Shown here: piece after piece, positions 12,701 to 27,700 of the stretch
How the letters are laid out: every line of letters begins with the position of its first letter
Numbering within the stretch: the first letter of the stretch is position 1
NCBI RefSeq assembly: GCF_030463565.1
Contig: NC_134652.1
Coordinates: 17,337,397 to 17,401,396 of the forward strand
Length of the DNA: 64,000 bases
Direction of reading: 5' to 3'
Source: Pelecanus crispus
Taxonomy: Eukaryota > Chordata > Aves > Pelecaniformes > Pelecanidae
Position numbers and translations under genes: made by a program
The notes under the pieces: model-generated
Database searches by the model: none
Told to the model about the DNA's origin: nothing
The model's input: only the letters and a program-made list of their open reading frames with translations

Positions 12701-15700
12701 TTCATGTAGACTAAATACGGGAAATGTACTTTGCCATTCCAGTTGTTTTGCAATGAAGTCACCACAGAGGAAAGCAAGCTGTGGCAATTGATTTGCATTA
12801 TTTATTGCAGATTATGCTTTATAATAGATTTTGATAAATATAACAAAATTGTAAAATATATTGTAAAATATCAACAAAGGAAAATGCACACTGTAAGTGA
12901 GAAGGGAGCAGGGGATGACCTTTTTAGACTGCCACTAAACTCAGCTATTCTGGAGTGGCTTCCTGGTTTGGATGCTATTACTTTTCCCCATTAGATACTA
13001 GTCAATACTAGATTTGTTTTCCTCGCAGTAGATATTTGCCTGCAAATATTAGTTCAAGAAGAATACATAGCTTTTTTTATTTCTACTGATGAGCAATTTT
13101 ATTCCGTTATTAATCAGAAATATTTTTTTTTTCCCCCAAGGATCACCACAACTGTTGCATGCAGCATGGATCTGACCAAATATCCAATGGATAAGCAGAT
13201 GTGTACTTTGCAACTGGAAAGCTGTAAGATGCTCAATACTTACTATTTTTATAGAATTAGAAAAATATCTCTGATCTTTTTCAAGGACTGCTAGATATTA
13301 TTATCAAAGAGGCTGGAATTTTCAAAGAAGCTAAGGGACAGTGTGTGACCAGTCCCTGTTGAATTACAGTAGTATCTGTATACAAAGATAAATGCACGAG
13401 GCATCACTGAAAATAGTATGGCAGTACTGAAACGCTGCCATGCTATTAATGATTAAACAAAATCTCAGGAGATTATGATAGGCCTGGTTTTGCAGTGCAT
13501 CCTGCAGTTATTCTGTTGGTCTTCAGGGGGAGTTCTGTGAGCAGGCGTTTTCTGGCACAGCGGAGAAAATGTTTTTTATTTGTTTTTCTCTTTCAGATAG
13601 TACGTAATTTTTTCCCCCAAGGCACAATTCCTTTAGGAAAGAAAGGAAGTGGAATAAGGCTTACTTGTAAGGCATAGAGTTCATATTTAATTAATTTACT
13701 GTCTTCATACTGAAAAAAAGGTAATTGCATAGACAGTTCTGTTCTGACATGGATATATACAGATATTTCTGTGACTTATTTAATTGTGTCTGTGCCAGTG
13801 CCCTGGGAAAAATGTCATCAATTCATGGAGCAAGACTAAATATACCTTATAGGTTCTCATCTTATTGATGTCCTCATAATTTTCATTAAAATATGCTCTG
13901 TAATGCTTTGTAGACATGGTTGCTTTGCAAATACCCAAACGTGCATATTTATAGTTAACTTTTTGCTATTATTCATATGATAAGGCTCTATCAAAATATT
14001 TTTGCATGGGATAATGTAAAAGGATACCCAGTCCTGTAAGATGAAAATATATGTTCAAATATATACCAATACATCTTCAAAATCTTTTGGTGTGCTGTGT
14101 CGTGTCTTGCCTGCGCCCCCTGCCCCATCCCTACCGATGCATCTAGAATCAGCAGTTTTATAAGATCTGTTTAACAAATAGTGATTTGAATTAGAATTTG
14201 GATTTATCTCTAATTTATTTCCCTTTGGAGGAGTGTATTCCTAAGTCAACGCATATGGTTTTACATCAACAGCATTGCCTAATGAGTCATTTAATATTTT
14301 CTCTAGTTCTGGAATGAAATATATGTCCCATAAGTAGTTAAATTTATTTGACAGGATTAAAAAAGGGAAAATTCCCTATATAATTAAAAATAAGCATTTT
14401 TCAGAATGATTCCATCTGCTTTTTCAACAACACACAAGTGTCTCCTGTCCAAGGGGAAAACACAGTAATGTCATCACAAATGCTCCCATGACATTGGTGT
14501 TTAAAGAAAACACCTAGAAGCAATAAATGCAAAAGGAAAGAGTGTGCCTTTAGCTGTGGCCTTTTTCTTCAGTGCACTGTAATACTTTCTATTGGATGTG
14601 CTGGAAAATGGTGTTTGCCCCCTCATGAGATAACCTATGACAATTTATAGATGAATAACGACATCATCCTAGAATACTGCTTGCAAATACCATTACCTGG
14701 AATTAAGAATTGTGAATGCAAGCATGCGTATACATCCAAACAAATACCAACGTGTATAAATAAAATGTTAAATATATAGCAAATATGTGATCTGAAACCA
14801 AGTGTTAGGCCTTCTATTAAGTGATTGCTAATGTAATCAATCAATATTCTCAAGTAATGGCTTTACACAGTAAAGCATCCCTAGCGGCCTTTACAACATG
14901 CTATTCTGCTACTAGTAGTTAATAACATTAACTGATTTATACTTTCTACACAGCAAAATACATTTCAGCCCAAATGTCTGTTGTTTCTTTTCCCTGTTAT
15001 TGCAACACTTTAGAAGGTAGTACAGGCGTATGTTAGGAGCCGGAGAGTTGCCACTCTGAGTCTCAGCTGATATGGCAGACGTGACATTTGGGTACTTGGA
15101 GGGCTCCTGTCTTGGTTGGTGCTGCTGGGGGGTTCATGCTCTCTGCCATGTGGTAGGGAACACCACCATTCATTCATACTGGGCTGAGGGCTTTTTCCTC
15201 TTCCCCCCTGCCCCAGGGCTCCAGTCCAAATACATATTCATGTTTTTGGCACATCTCTGAAATTTTATTTCCTTTTTGAACTTGTCCTTTACCATTTATT
15301 CAGTGAAGAGCCATGTGAAGGCACTTAACTTGTGCTTGACAATCAGAGGGAATTAAAATTAGCAACAGAAAGGTAAAGAAACTAATTTGTATTAGGCATT
15401 ATGAATGTTTAATCCCAAATTTACGATTCCTGTAGTTAACCCTGTTGACATTAGCTGCTCGTACTGTATCAACAAAGTACAGGAATGAGACATTTTGGGT
15501 TTGAGGAATTAGTTAGAATGAAAACCCAGTGTCATGTAAAGAGAATAGAGATTACTTGTAAAAGCCAAATAATATGGCTTAAGGATTTTGTCTCTATAAA
15601 CTTTTTAAACATTTTATAATTAGCAAAATATTAATCCCCTGAAAAAAGAATAACTTTGCACAGAGGGAGCACTGTGCTATTTAACTTTACTGACTATTGG

Positions 15701-18700
15701 GAAGACTCCATGAAAATTCTCCACAAATAGAGTTTTGGAATTAGTATTTTCAAAGAATTTTCATAGGAAGGATCACTAAAACCTACTAATTGTTCAGCTA
15801 AAGAAAATACTTTGGAACAAAAATGGTTCTATTAAAGCAAAACAACCTCCATTTGGAGATATGCTTGCTATCACCCATCTGGACGTTGACATTGAGAATT
15901 TCTCTCATCTCACACAACTTGGACGACTGAATATCTTGTAAAATAAATAAGAATTTACTGTGGTACTCTATTTCTTTGGACTTTATTTAAATAATCTGCA
16001 GTTCTTTTGTACTGAAAGAAAGTAAAATAAATCCATGCCTGGAGTTATGCATAAAAACTGCTTCTACGAACCTCTTTGTTTTGTCTGAGGACAATGCAAT
16101 CATTTGTTTATAGGAAAAGTTACTTTTATTTTTCATTTCCCAAATCTGGGAAATTCCCCAGCGTGTGCTTTTAGAAAATCGGGAACTTAGCTTGGATGTG
16201 CATGCTTTTGGCTTAGTCTTTTGACACAGCAGTGTTTTGGTTTTAATTGCTATAAATGTGATAACATGAGCAGAGATCTCTAGTCATGATACGTTTTCAG
16301 AAAACTGCCAGTGACAGTGCTGGTGACAGTGAAAACAAGTTTTACACTTAAAGAATGGTCAGGGAAAGAATTTCCAGGTGAAATTGTAATTTTAATTGGT
16401 AACCAGCATAGTGTTTCCTTGAAATTAAATTTCTGAACTTCTGTGTTTCCTACATTAAATGTCTGTAGGAAATCAGTTGTTTTTTGTCATTGGAAGAAAC
16501 AAAGCCCTTAACTTAAAAATATTCAAATGCTCTTATTGTTTTAATGCATCTCTTTTTCTGTGTTTCTAGAGCTTCGTTCTTTTTGCAGTGTATACCCTTG
16601 TGCAATGTATTGCATTATTGTCTTCCTGTAATTTACTTAGAATTGAATGGAGTCTAAAAATAATCATCAGCTCATGTTTCTGTCCCCTAAGCTTAGCTAT
16701 TAACTTCCACAATATAAGTCTGTCAAATAGAAGAATGATTGATCTAAGTAAGCTAAAGGAAAAGATGTTCAAATGCTCCCTGTTAATATGTAAATTGCAT
16801 TAACATAATCTTGAATTAATCATATACACTAGTCTGAAAATTGCCTCCTTTTAATATAATGGGAAAAAGCTACAGAGGTATTTTGGCTATGGTTGTGCTG
16901 CATATTGACAAATGTGTGCAAAATACAGTTGCCTTCTGATAGATGATTCATGTCCTGTCTCAGCTCCTAATTACTGCTTGAAGGTTAAGAGGAAATTTCC
17001 TGGGGCCCCCGGAGCATGCCACTCTGTTGAGCCTGCAGAAACATCAGCATCTAAGCTGGTGTCCTTGGGAAGCATCCAAGCTCCTAAGCCAAAATGTCGT
17101 CCCAAGTGACGACCCAAGCCCAGCTCAGAGCACGGTGCCAGCACACAGCAGCGCTGTTGCTCTCCTCACCCCTTATGTTTCTACGGGAATGAGGACCAAA
17201 TGCACTGCATTGAGGAACAGCAGCCTGGGATGCAACAAAGGGCACACTTAATGTTTAGTCCAAATGCTGGCAGTGCTGTGGCTCATAAAAAATGTATTTC
17301 TTTAAAGCTTAATAGCTTTTGCCTTTAGAATACCATGTGGTACTAATCTCTTTTAGTAGTTCTGTGTATACTAGAGTAAAAGATATAAAAAAGACCATCT
17401 CCAAAACAGTCAGCTTTTAGATTATAAGACTTTGCATGTTGTCAGGAGTTTTGTTGCAAACAGGCATTACATTCTGCCAAAAACTGTCGTTGTTTATGTC
17501 TAATTGTACTTTCAGACAGATAAATAAGAAACAGCTGAACCGTAAGTGTGCTGAACACAAATTAATTATTGTGTAAAATAAACACTTGTGTTGGCTTGTG
17601 TATCACTACAGGGGGTTATAACATCAATGATGTCATGTTTTACTGGACTAGAGGAAATGATTCAGTTCGAGGTTTGGACACACTCCAACTGGCACAATAC
17701 ACAGTAGAAGACCACTTTACCTCGGTGTCGGAAGCAGTATATGAGACAGGTAAAAACACCCTTCTAACACTTTCTAGGTACAGTTTGGAATATGGCTCTG
17801 GAAACAGAGCAGCATTAAGGAACAGAGCACATTGCTTTCTCTTAGGATGACAGTTCTCGTTTTCTGCTGGATTATGTTCTTGAAACCATACATACTTTTC
17901 CAGATGTTACCAGCAGAGACCCAGCTCATGTAAAGGTTGAGTGTTTTTCAGCATTTTCTTGGAGGCTGTGCATTATCTAAAGAATGATAAAGAGATGTAC
18001 TACTACTTCCACGTAATGTCAGGGAGAACTCTTGTGGAGGAAGAAGAGCCTGTAAATTGGGTATTTAAATTGGAGAGAGACCAGGAACCCTGGGTACCCA
18101 GCTTGGAACAGTTCCCAGCCTTCCTGGAAATAGCCACTCTGGCTTTATTAGGCAAGTCAAAAGCCTCTATTCAGCCATGGAAATGTCTGTGAATATGCGG
18201 GGTGCTTTTACAACTGCAAGAAGTTGGGTTTCATGGCTAGTGCTTGTCAGAGTTGCTCTTCATATGCAGCAGCCTCTGTCCAGCCTGGTGGGCAGCAGAG
18301 TGCAGATTGCCCAGCCTGAGGTCCCTCTGCCCAGGGAAGGGTCAGAAGCATTTCTGCAGATCTGCTCTTCTGCTGATCTTGGGAAACTGCTGTAGAAAGT
18401 TTCCTCTAACTGCAGGACTTAACCTCATGAAAGAGTCTGTTCCTGTTTATTTTCCAGAGATTTTGAAAGGGCTTTCAGAGAGTTCAAGACCTGCCAGACC
18501 TGCTTTATGCTCTTCGAGTTACCCTGATGTCCTTTGTTACTGTTCTTCACTCACACACGGTTTCTTTTCTGCCCAAGCCAACATGTCAACAGAAAGGGTG
18601 ATCTTTACATGAAGACACACACATCCTTCAAAGCTGTAGTTTCACCAGACAATATGTTACTAATTCTGAATCACAGAAATATAGTTTCTCTATTCCATTG

Positions 18701-21700
18701 TTGGGTATTCCTACTTTAATAATTCAACACAGAAACTTTATGATCTAATTTCAGGTATTAATTCAGGCTAAAAGTCAAAGTTCTCTAAATGGATATAAAA
18801 GTAGAAATGAATACTTACTAAGAAGGCTCCAGGATCACAAAGTATCTTGCTACTTATGTAAGTGACATCTGTTTGCCTTCCTCCTTTTTACAGCTTCTGG
18901 GTAAGCAACAGCAGGTTCAATCAAAGGAAAATAATCCTTTACTGCTGTTCTGCCCAGAAGGGTATTAGGACCTGTTCACCGCATAGGAAAGAGGAAGAGG
19001 AAACCTGCTTAATCCTTACTACCTTCTATCATAGAGTCCAGACTCTAAAGCCAAAAAAAGTTCTATTATTTTTTACCAAATAGAATAAAAACAATTTCCA
19101 ATTATAACTGAAGAAACATGATCAGATGAACTGTGCTCTTTTCAGTAAGTGATGCTGTCTTCCTCCCTTTTTGTTGGCAGGAATCATATGTATAAGCTCA
19201 AAAGCCACTTTATCTTTTAATTATACATTTTAACACATGCAACTTAGATTAAAATTTCCCATACCTGCTTGTTTCCATTCTCCTGTTCAAGAAAGCCACG
19301 TTATCAAGTGTTATGCCGTATTTTTAAAATGAAATCTCATAATCCTCTTAATTTTCTATTGAGTTATGAATTAGGTGCTATTTTCTACAGATTTTTTTTA
19401 GGAAAGCAGTGCCTACTGTAGCCCATACTAAAAGAAAAAAGCAACCAGATTATGGAACTATGTAATCAATTTAGAAATGAAAAATGATGCTTTGCATTTC
19501 CTTAACACCATTAATTGATATCTGAGAGGATTTTATAAATAAGTTACATTATAAATAACAATTGTTTATAACAGTTATGATTCAAAAGGCTGAAGCTAAA
19601 GATATGAGAGAAGAGCCATGTGTAGCATTTCCCAACACAGCAAAAAAAGCAGTCAGGGTCTGATACTTTGAACTTGAACAGACAATACAGCTGCTGTGCA
19701 AGTGAAATATTGCACAACAATGCAAAGCCCAAGTTCATGTGCAGCCATGGACAGAGCCAAATTTAAAATGTAGTCAGCAAAATTCCTGCATAAGTAACTT
19801 CAGTAAACTTAAGAAAAGGACATTGTGGATTAATCTTGTTTATAGAACAGCATGCATCACATAATAGTAATCACATTATTGTAATCACATAATAGTAAGT
19901 CACTTCGAATAATGTTAGCTAGATTGCTGGCTAGGGTTTGGTGTTGATTTCATTTTGGTACAGAATAATTTAATTTTGGACATGGGTAAATTAATTTCTA
20001 GAACCACTTCCTACATGTCTTAACTATAGTCCTTATTCCTTATACACTGATACACTCTTGGACCCCAAACCCATGTGTCTGTCTCGGTGGCTGCTGGGTT
20101 TTTATTTTAGCTGTCTAGCCAACACCACCTGCATTCTCAGAGTAATAAACAGTGATATATAAAGCTTGCCCTTCTTATTGGAAAAACATAAAAGCAATGA
20201 AAAACTGTTACAGTCTAGCTTTTTGTGTAAATAATCATAGAAATAAGGCTGAAATACACTTTAAGAATTCATTTAATCTATTCTCATGTCGCAAGACAAG
20301 GTCATCTGTATCTACAGTCTGCTTCCTGACAGATGTTTTAGGAGTAAGCTAGACAGACCTCCAAAGTCTCTGCTTCATGACCTCCCTAGATGGTTTTTTT
20401 CCTGGTGATTATTACAAGCATATTTTCCTCATGTCTAATCTGATTTCCCTTGCTGCATTTCAAACCCATATGTGGATATGTAAGACAAATTTCCTGCTAT
20501 TTTTCAGCAGCCCTTTCATGATTTCAGGACAGATATATCTCTTCTCAAAGCAACACTTTCCCTCTTTTTAATTCATATTCAATAATCATAAACATAAACA
20601 GTTGCCTAGATTTCCTGTCTTTGCTATTGTTCTCCCATCTAATTTCTCATATCTTTGCTGATGTGCAGCACCAAAACCTGGGTACCCTGTTCCCATCAGA
20701 TAACCTCCATAGAGGGAAGGGTTTACCTAATGCATTTCATTAACTCCGTTCCTCGTTATCCATTCTGAGTTGATATTTGCTTTTCTTGCAGAAAGTTGTT
20801 GTGCCTTTTTGACCTTGTTCAGCTTGCAATTCCTTCTAGTACTCCACCTCCTTTACTGCCCTGTAGCCACATATTCCCTGTGCTCTGTTTAGGGAGCTAG
20901 TAATTCCCACTGAGTGTAATTTCCCATCTGAGTGTAGGACTTTGTACTTGCTTTTGTTGAATTGAATCTTGTTTTACTCAGGCTGATTTTGATAGTTGTT
21001 GGGATAATTTTGAACTCTAATCCTGTTCTCTAATGTGCTAATGCTCCTCTCTTAAAAGACACTTGGTATATCATCACATTTGTTAGTGAGCAGTACTGGG
21101 CACAGGACAGACCACATGTGTCCCACTTGATAAATGCTTCTATTTTCACAGCAAACGAAGCTAGTTAATCTCAATTAACATTTTTAATTGGAGAAAGAAG
21201 CAAAAATGTCATTTAATACTTGAGGCTAATTGGCTGTTGATAGCTTTTCTTCTGGCCAGCAACTTTCCTTAGTCTTGTTCTCACTACTGCAACCCTCCTG
21301 CCAAGTCTTCAGCAGCAGCAGGAATGAAGATGCTCAGCTTGCTCAGGTCTAGTCCAACATTGAGTGTTCAGCCGGAGCCCAGAAGGCAGGGGGAGTTATG
21401 TCAGGCAGTCAGGGCTCTCAGTGCACTTCCCCACTTAGAAAACCATGAAGTCAGCAAAATGGCGTATTCAAATGGTATTATTTTGGCAGAACAGAGGGAA
21501 AGAAGAGACAGAAGCTTATAGTCGGTCTCCTCTCCTTGATGCATAAAGACATTTTCCCTCTTGGAAAAAGATTGCAAAGGGAGCTGGCTGCTGTTCCTTG
21601 TCTGCAGTCACTGCCAGGATTTTGATGTCTATCGCAAATCCTGCTTTAGCCTCCTTGGGCTAGCCTTGTCAGACCTCATTTGGCTATGCAGTGTTGAAAC

Positions 21701-24700
21701 GCTGCTGACCCCTGGCCACTCCACATTATTGGCTTCTCAGGTGAGAGGTCAGGACTAAGCCAGTAATGAGTTGCTCTCACTAATTATTAGCGATCTGAAA
21801 ATCAAAAATTATATAAACTATAAAGGGTGTATAAGAGTGTATAAATATAAGACTCCTACACAGAGAGTGTATGTTCATCAGTCACAGCCTCTTTCTCTTG
21901 AAATAGAGGCATTACCTTGCTTTGTCCTACAGGCCCATCTGCAGTTTCCCAAGGCTCAGGAGATTTCTTAGTTAACAATCAAACTTTCCTAGGATTTTCA
22001 GTTGTTCTTTTCTGATGTGTGGTACACTGAGTGACTTCTCTCATTACGTTTATCAGTTCTTTTATAATCTGTAATTACTCTCCAATTGTTATTTCTGAGA
22101 AAGTCTTCTTTGCCATACAGGGCTTATGAACAATCTCAGACCCGTATTCAGTATAATCTTATCTGGTGAGTCTTTGGTCAGCCTCACCTAAGATTCAAGC
22201 AGTTACATATATATATATCTATATATGTTACCATTATGTTCAACTTACCTATCTGAGGTCATATAATCACTCTCTGTAAGCAAGGTTTCCCACTTGAGTT
22301 GACGTTGAAAAGTTTTCCATCATGAACTGTTTTTGTGATACTTCTGCAATGTAGAACAGTTTAGAAAGAGAACAGTTTTGGAAAATACTTAGAAAAAGTT
22401 ACAGAAAGATAAAAACATGTGGAAATGCAATGAATAGAATGAATATCAAGGATATTAAGATGATGCATTTTTTTGTTAACTTCTGGGAAGTTCTTTGTAG
22501 TATAGGCAAAAATACACATAAACACTTGGAAAACTTTCTGTGGCATAATTGTTCTGTAAATTTTTTTTTTACAGGTAAGCTAAATGGATAAATATATCTG
22601 TACACAAACACTACATGAAAGGGTTTATTTCATTCTTGGGAAATTTGAATTTCAAACTCATTTTTTTGTAGAGCATTTTCCTGAAGAAACACATGTTGAG
22701 AAGCCTGCCCTGATCTTTCATTTCCTTTAGTTCACCTCTGAAGAAGAAGTAGGAAAAGAGGTCGTTTATAAGATCTTGACTGTGAAGAACAGAAGATTAT
22801 GATTCTCTGAGGGAGGGACAAAGGAGCTGTAATAACACATTAACCATATATATTGACACCCTTAGCATTCTGCATCAGTCAGAGAATTGCATTTCAGTTG
22901 TACAACTTAGTTGTTGGGTAAAAGTGGGGACGCTACCCGTTCCTTAGTGCATATATTAACTGTAAACAAGCAGCAAAAAAATTGCATACTGAAAACTACA
23001 TTTTCAGCACATAGTTAAGGCAGTAAAATTCTATTTAAAGCTTTCTTGTACTGTGCCCTTAAAAGGTGCAAGAAGAGAAGAAAATGATGCATTGGTAGAG
23101 TTGTACTGATGCGCTTGTGTGAGATGTGCATTGCACATTTTAGCTGGCACCCAAGAGTTTAGCATGCATATTTCATGATAGAGAAGAATGTGCTCTTTGT
23201 GCCTGACTGCATGCCCCTGTGCAAGATACCAAAGTGCTTCTTACATAAAGAGTGATGTGGAGCAGTCTTTTACTGGAGTCGAGTTCATCAAAAAGTCCAC
23301 AGGAAGTAACTGTGGGGAAGATGCTCCCATCCCATCACACTAGAGTGGAAGCTAGGAACTGCCGACAGCATTTGTAGAGCATCAGGCCTTCCTTCAGGCA
23401 CCTCTGCTGTGACTGTCTGCTGGTCAGAGGGCAGCAAGAAAGAGCAGAGATGCCACGTTCTGCCATCAGCTGGGAAGAGACATCATCAAAAAATGGGATA
23501 ATCAAAAAATGGGTGACCTAGGGTGATGAGGAAGCCTGTTTGTTTAGGTTTATATCTATTTCTCAGGCGGTGCAGTAGTAGTCAGTGTTGATAAAATCAT
23601 TGGTATTAAGCAAGATCTATATGAAGTGTCAGATAGGCAGTCCTGTAAATTAGAATATTGTTTTTTGAAGCCAAAAAGCCAAACCTCAAAGGCAAGTTAT
23701 AAGGAGGAATAAACTAGCTTTTCTTGCCTTCAGAAAGATCTGCCTTAGACCTAGACCTACACCTGCTCAGCTACTGGGAAAGAGTCTATGCTGGTATAAT
23801 TTTTATGATACTGAAACAAAAGTAGTCAGCTGGAACCAACTGAGACTTGATTTCTTTCACCTCTTTCTACTTTCTAGGGCACTTCAATTTTTAAAGCAGT
23901 AGAAAGAGTTAGAGTATATGGAGACTACAGTGTGCTATCTAGATTCGTTCTTCATCTGTAAGCTGGAGGTATTGTCTAGTTTTGTTACTTCTGCCCTCTA
24001 GTAAATTCTATAAAGCCCAAGTAACTCAGCTTAATCTTCTTTCACTGTAGGGTGACCTAAGTAGAATACTTCACCTTCTGGTGGGTTTAGAGTATGTATA
24101 CTGACAGTCATTCAGGTTCAGATTCATCTGAGAAACAGTTAAATGCAGTAATTTGATACTTTGGTAAGTGCTAACACGGTGCCTTTGCTGCAGAGTTAGC
24201 TATCTGCTCAGAGGTTATTTCCATCACATCAAATTTAAATCAGAGCAGTCACACACTGAGGTGCCATCCATCATGGGCCAGGTACTTGAATTAAAAAGCA
24301 TCTTCTCATTGTAATGCAAATGTTTTGTTTCAATAAGACTCAAGCAAGGGTCAAACATGACAATTTTGAGGAGTTAACTTGAGCTGTTCTTGAGTTAACT
24401 CTAGTAAAGCCAGGACTAGGATTAATGAACCTGTTTCACTTTTCATCTGACTGATGGCGCCATAGCCTCAGATGTGCAAGTCAAAGGCAATGAGATACAT
24501 CATTACTATCTCGTATGCAACTCACAAAATAGGAGTAGCAAATATGTTTCTTTTTAAAGATGACAACTTTTGGTACCTGTGGAGTGTAGATGAAAAAAGG
24601 ACTGTAATATTTCCCTATCTTCATTTTGCCCCATTGCTCATTTCTTTAGCATGGTAAGTATGCATTACATACCTTTTCTTGACTACTTCTTCCTTCAGTT

Positions 24701-27700
24701 TATTACAGGAGGAGCTCATGTGAATTCTTTGTACAGGTTGCTTCAAAATTTCCATTTTAAAAGCTTTTCTGAACTCTTTAGAGAAATGCTGACACTGTTA
24801 TTATCATGTCCATGATGTGTCTTTGGATTCTGGGAAGCAGAAAGCCTCAAGGTTAGAGAAGTGCCTTTTATTTGTTCCCCAAAAAGCCACCGTAAGCTGT
24901 TACATTTCTATTTCTCTTTGTTTTTCACATTACTTCAGAAATTTCTGGCATTAGGAAAAATAACACAAAAGAACACAGGAACATTCAAAGGGCTTGTCTA
25001 CACTTGGAAATTGCAGCAAAGTGGCAAAGTGTGGCTTTTAAGTTTGGTATTTTGAACTAACTTCCTATGTACACACTTGACTTTTATACTAAGGTGAGCA
25101 GAGATACAGTTGTAGGGTGCTAACAAGGAAAGGCTATAGCTGCACGGCTATTACATATTGGCTGTTTCAGAGTCTTCCTTCTTAAAACAAGCTCTAAGGC
25201 TGAACCACAGGAACCCCCAAGTGCCTTTGGTACTCTGTGGGAGGCATAGTCCAGTCTCTTCACTCCCCTCTGCTGGGTACATGGCACCACATCCTTCTCT
25301 ATGGTCAGCACAGAAACAAGGCAAACGACTTTTGTGGAGGATTCAGTTTCCTGCTGATGGTTTGCATGCTCTGCACTTTCGCAAGAGCTCTGGGTTGACA
25401 CCCTTCCCTCACTCATGGTGGCCATGCCATCGTCTTTTGTGTGCTAGCTGCAACCATGCCACAGTAATGACAGCTTGGAGTACAAACACTCTTGACTTTC
25501 TATTTAAAAGTATCTGCTTTGAGTCCTAGTTAAATAGCAGCCTGGAAGATTGCAAGCAAAATTAATAAAATCCTTAACAGTTTTTATTAAGGTTTTAAAT
25601 GCTTGCTCTTGCATGCTAGGAAGCCACAGATTTACAATTGCCTGTACAACCCTAATTCTCTTTCCTTAAATATGCTTTATGCTATAGTCTTTTATTGTGC
25701 AGACTCAGTATTTTTCCATGGTACTAGTGCTTGATTTAGTGCAAGGACGAGTACAGACAGAAGCAGAAGTAATATTGCACAGTCAACTCTAAGTTTTGCA
25801 CTTCCTAACTCTTGAGTGCTTAACTTTGGTCTGCTTACACTTAAAATTGATTTTGGTGGGCAAAATGATTTTTACTGAAACAACTGTATTGGTAAATATC
25901 ACAGTATTGATAGAAGTACCCTAATGTAATCTTTCTTTTTTCACATAGAAATGATGATAACGGTATAAATCATCTTTGTATCTCCTGCCTCATGGAGACA
26001 GTTAAAATCTACTGTCCATCTTTGTATCCTTTTTTCTATCAGTCAGAAACTTAAAGAACGCAATATGTTGAACTTACAAAGAAGAACCCTAAGTACAGTG
26101 TATTTGTACCTTCAGGAGGAGAAAGAGTTGACTACCAAAGGACTACTTAGTCTACTAGTTGAAAAGGCAGAGTCAACATGGCAGAAATCTTTATTAAACT
26201 TTCTTAAATCAGATTAAGATTAGAAGTTAGGCATTCATTTTTAACAGATAGAATTATTTTAATCATTGTAACATTACTGAGAGAAATGGTGGATACTGCA
26301 TGTCTTGATATCCTCAGATTAAGTCTAGGTGTCTGTGTGAAAGGTGGACTCTATTCCAATCAAAGTGATTGAGTTCAAAGCAAGGGATAATTGGAGAAAT
26401 TTAATGACTTGTGATTAGGGTCAGACTACATAATATAGTCATTCTTTCTGATTTTAAGAGCTTGTCGTGGTTTAGCCCCAGCCAGCAACTAAGCACCACG
26501 CAGCCGCGCGCTCACTCCCCCTACCCCGATGGGATGGGGGAGAGAATCGGAGGAGTAAGAGTGAGAAACACTCCTGGGTTGAGATAAGAACAGTTTAATA
26601 ATTGAAATAAAGTAAAATAGTAATGCTAATAGTAACAGTATAATAATAATAATAATAATAATGATACACGAAGCAAGTGATGCACAATGCAATTGCTCAC
26701 CACCCGCTGACCGATACCCAGACAGTTCCCGAGCAGCGATCGCTGCTCCCTGGCCACCCCCCCGCCCAGTTTATATACTGAGCATGACGTCATATGGTAT
26801 GGAATAGCCCTTTGGTCAGTTTGGATCAACTATTCTGGCTGTGCCCCCTCCCAGTTTCTTGTGCCCCTGGCAGAGCATGGGAAGCTGAAAAAGTCCTTGA
26901 CTAGCATAAGCAGTACTCAGCAACAACTAAAAACATCAGCATGTTATCAACATTCTTCTCCTACTAAATCCAAAACACAGCACTATGCCTGCTGCTAGGA
27001 AGAAAATTAACTCTATCCCAGCCGAAACCAGGACAGAGCTCTATGAAATGTTACTGTTCTCTGGATGCAATTTATACAATACTTTTAAAAATGGAAATTT
27101 AACCATCTATTTTCTAGCCTGGGAGTGAGAAGACACTTCTTGGCATCCATTACTTGCACTTCAAGCTTTTAAAAGTACTCTTTTCTTTGACTCCACGTCT
27201 CTCAGCGCACCTAAGGGATGCACAAATAGCCTGTCTGTACATATATTGTTGTTGCTAAAGTGCATTCACCATTCTGTCCTGACTCACAGCACTCAGCATT
27301 GGGAAAAAACATAGGTCCTGGAGATCATCACTTGTTGGATTAAAATAGATGAAGCCAAAGCTATCTGACCACAGTATATTCAAGCATTACTCCCTCACCA
27401 ATATTCTGGTTCAAGTACTTCGTTAAAAAAATGTTTTAAAAAACTTAAACACTTTAACACTTAATTTTGAACTTTGAACTTCTGAATAAAAAGCCTGCTC
27501 TGCAAAATGTTACTACAAAGGAAGCTTTTGCCTTACTTTGATCCATTGCACCAGTAACAATTCCAGATGCTATGCTTCTGTTGCCCAAACATAGACAAAT
27601 TTTGCTCAGTTAGTGAGCTGGATAACAAATTCAGGCTTTGCTTACCAGTGTGCTGTTCCCTTATGAAACACAATTCTGTATGTGACTCTGTGAACCCAAA

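Noticed and set aside
26489..26829. Minus-strand frames rich in Ile and Leu, and their counterparts at 49106-49476
   Set aside because: They translate the LTR and its TAA microsatellite. The same frames in both LTR copies reflect shared repeat sequence, not a gene.
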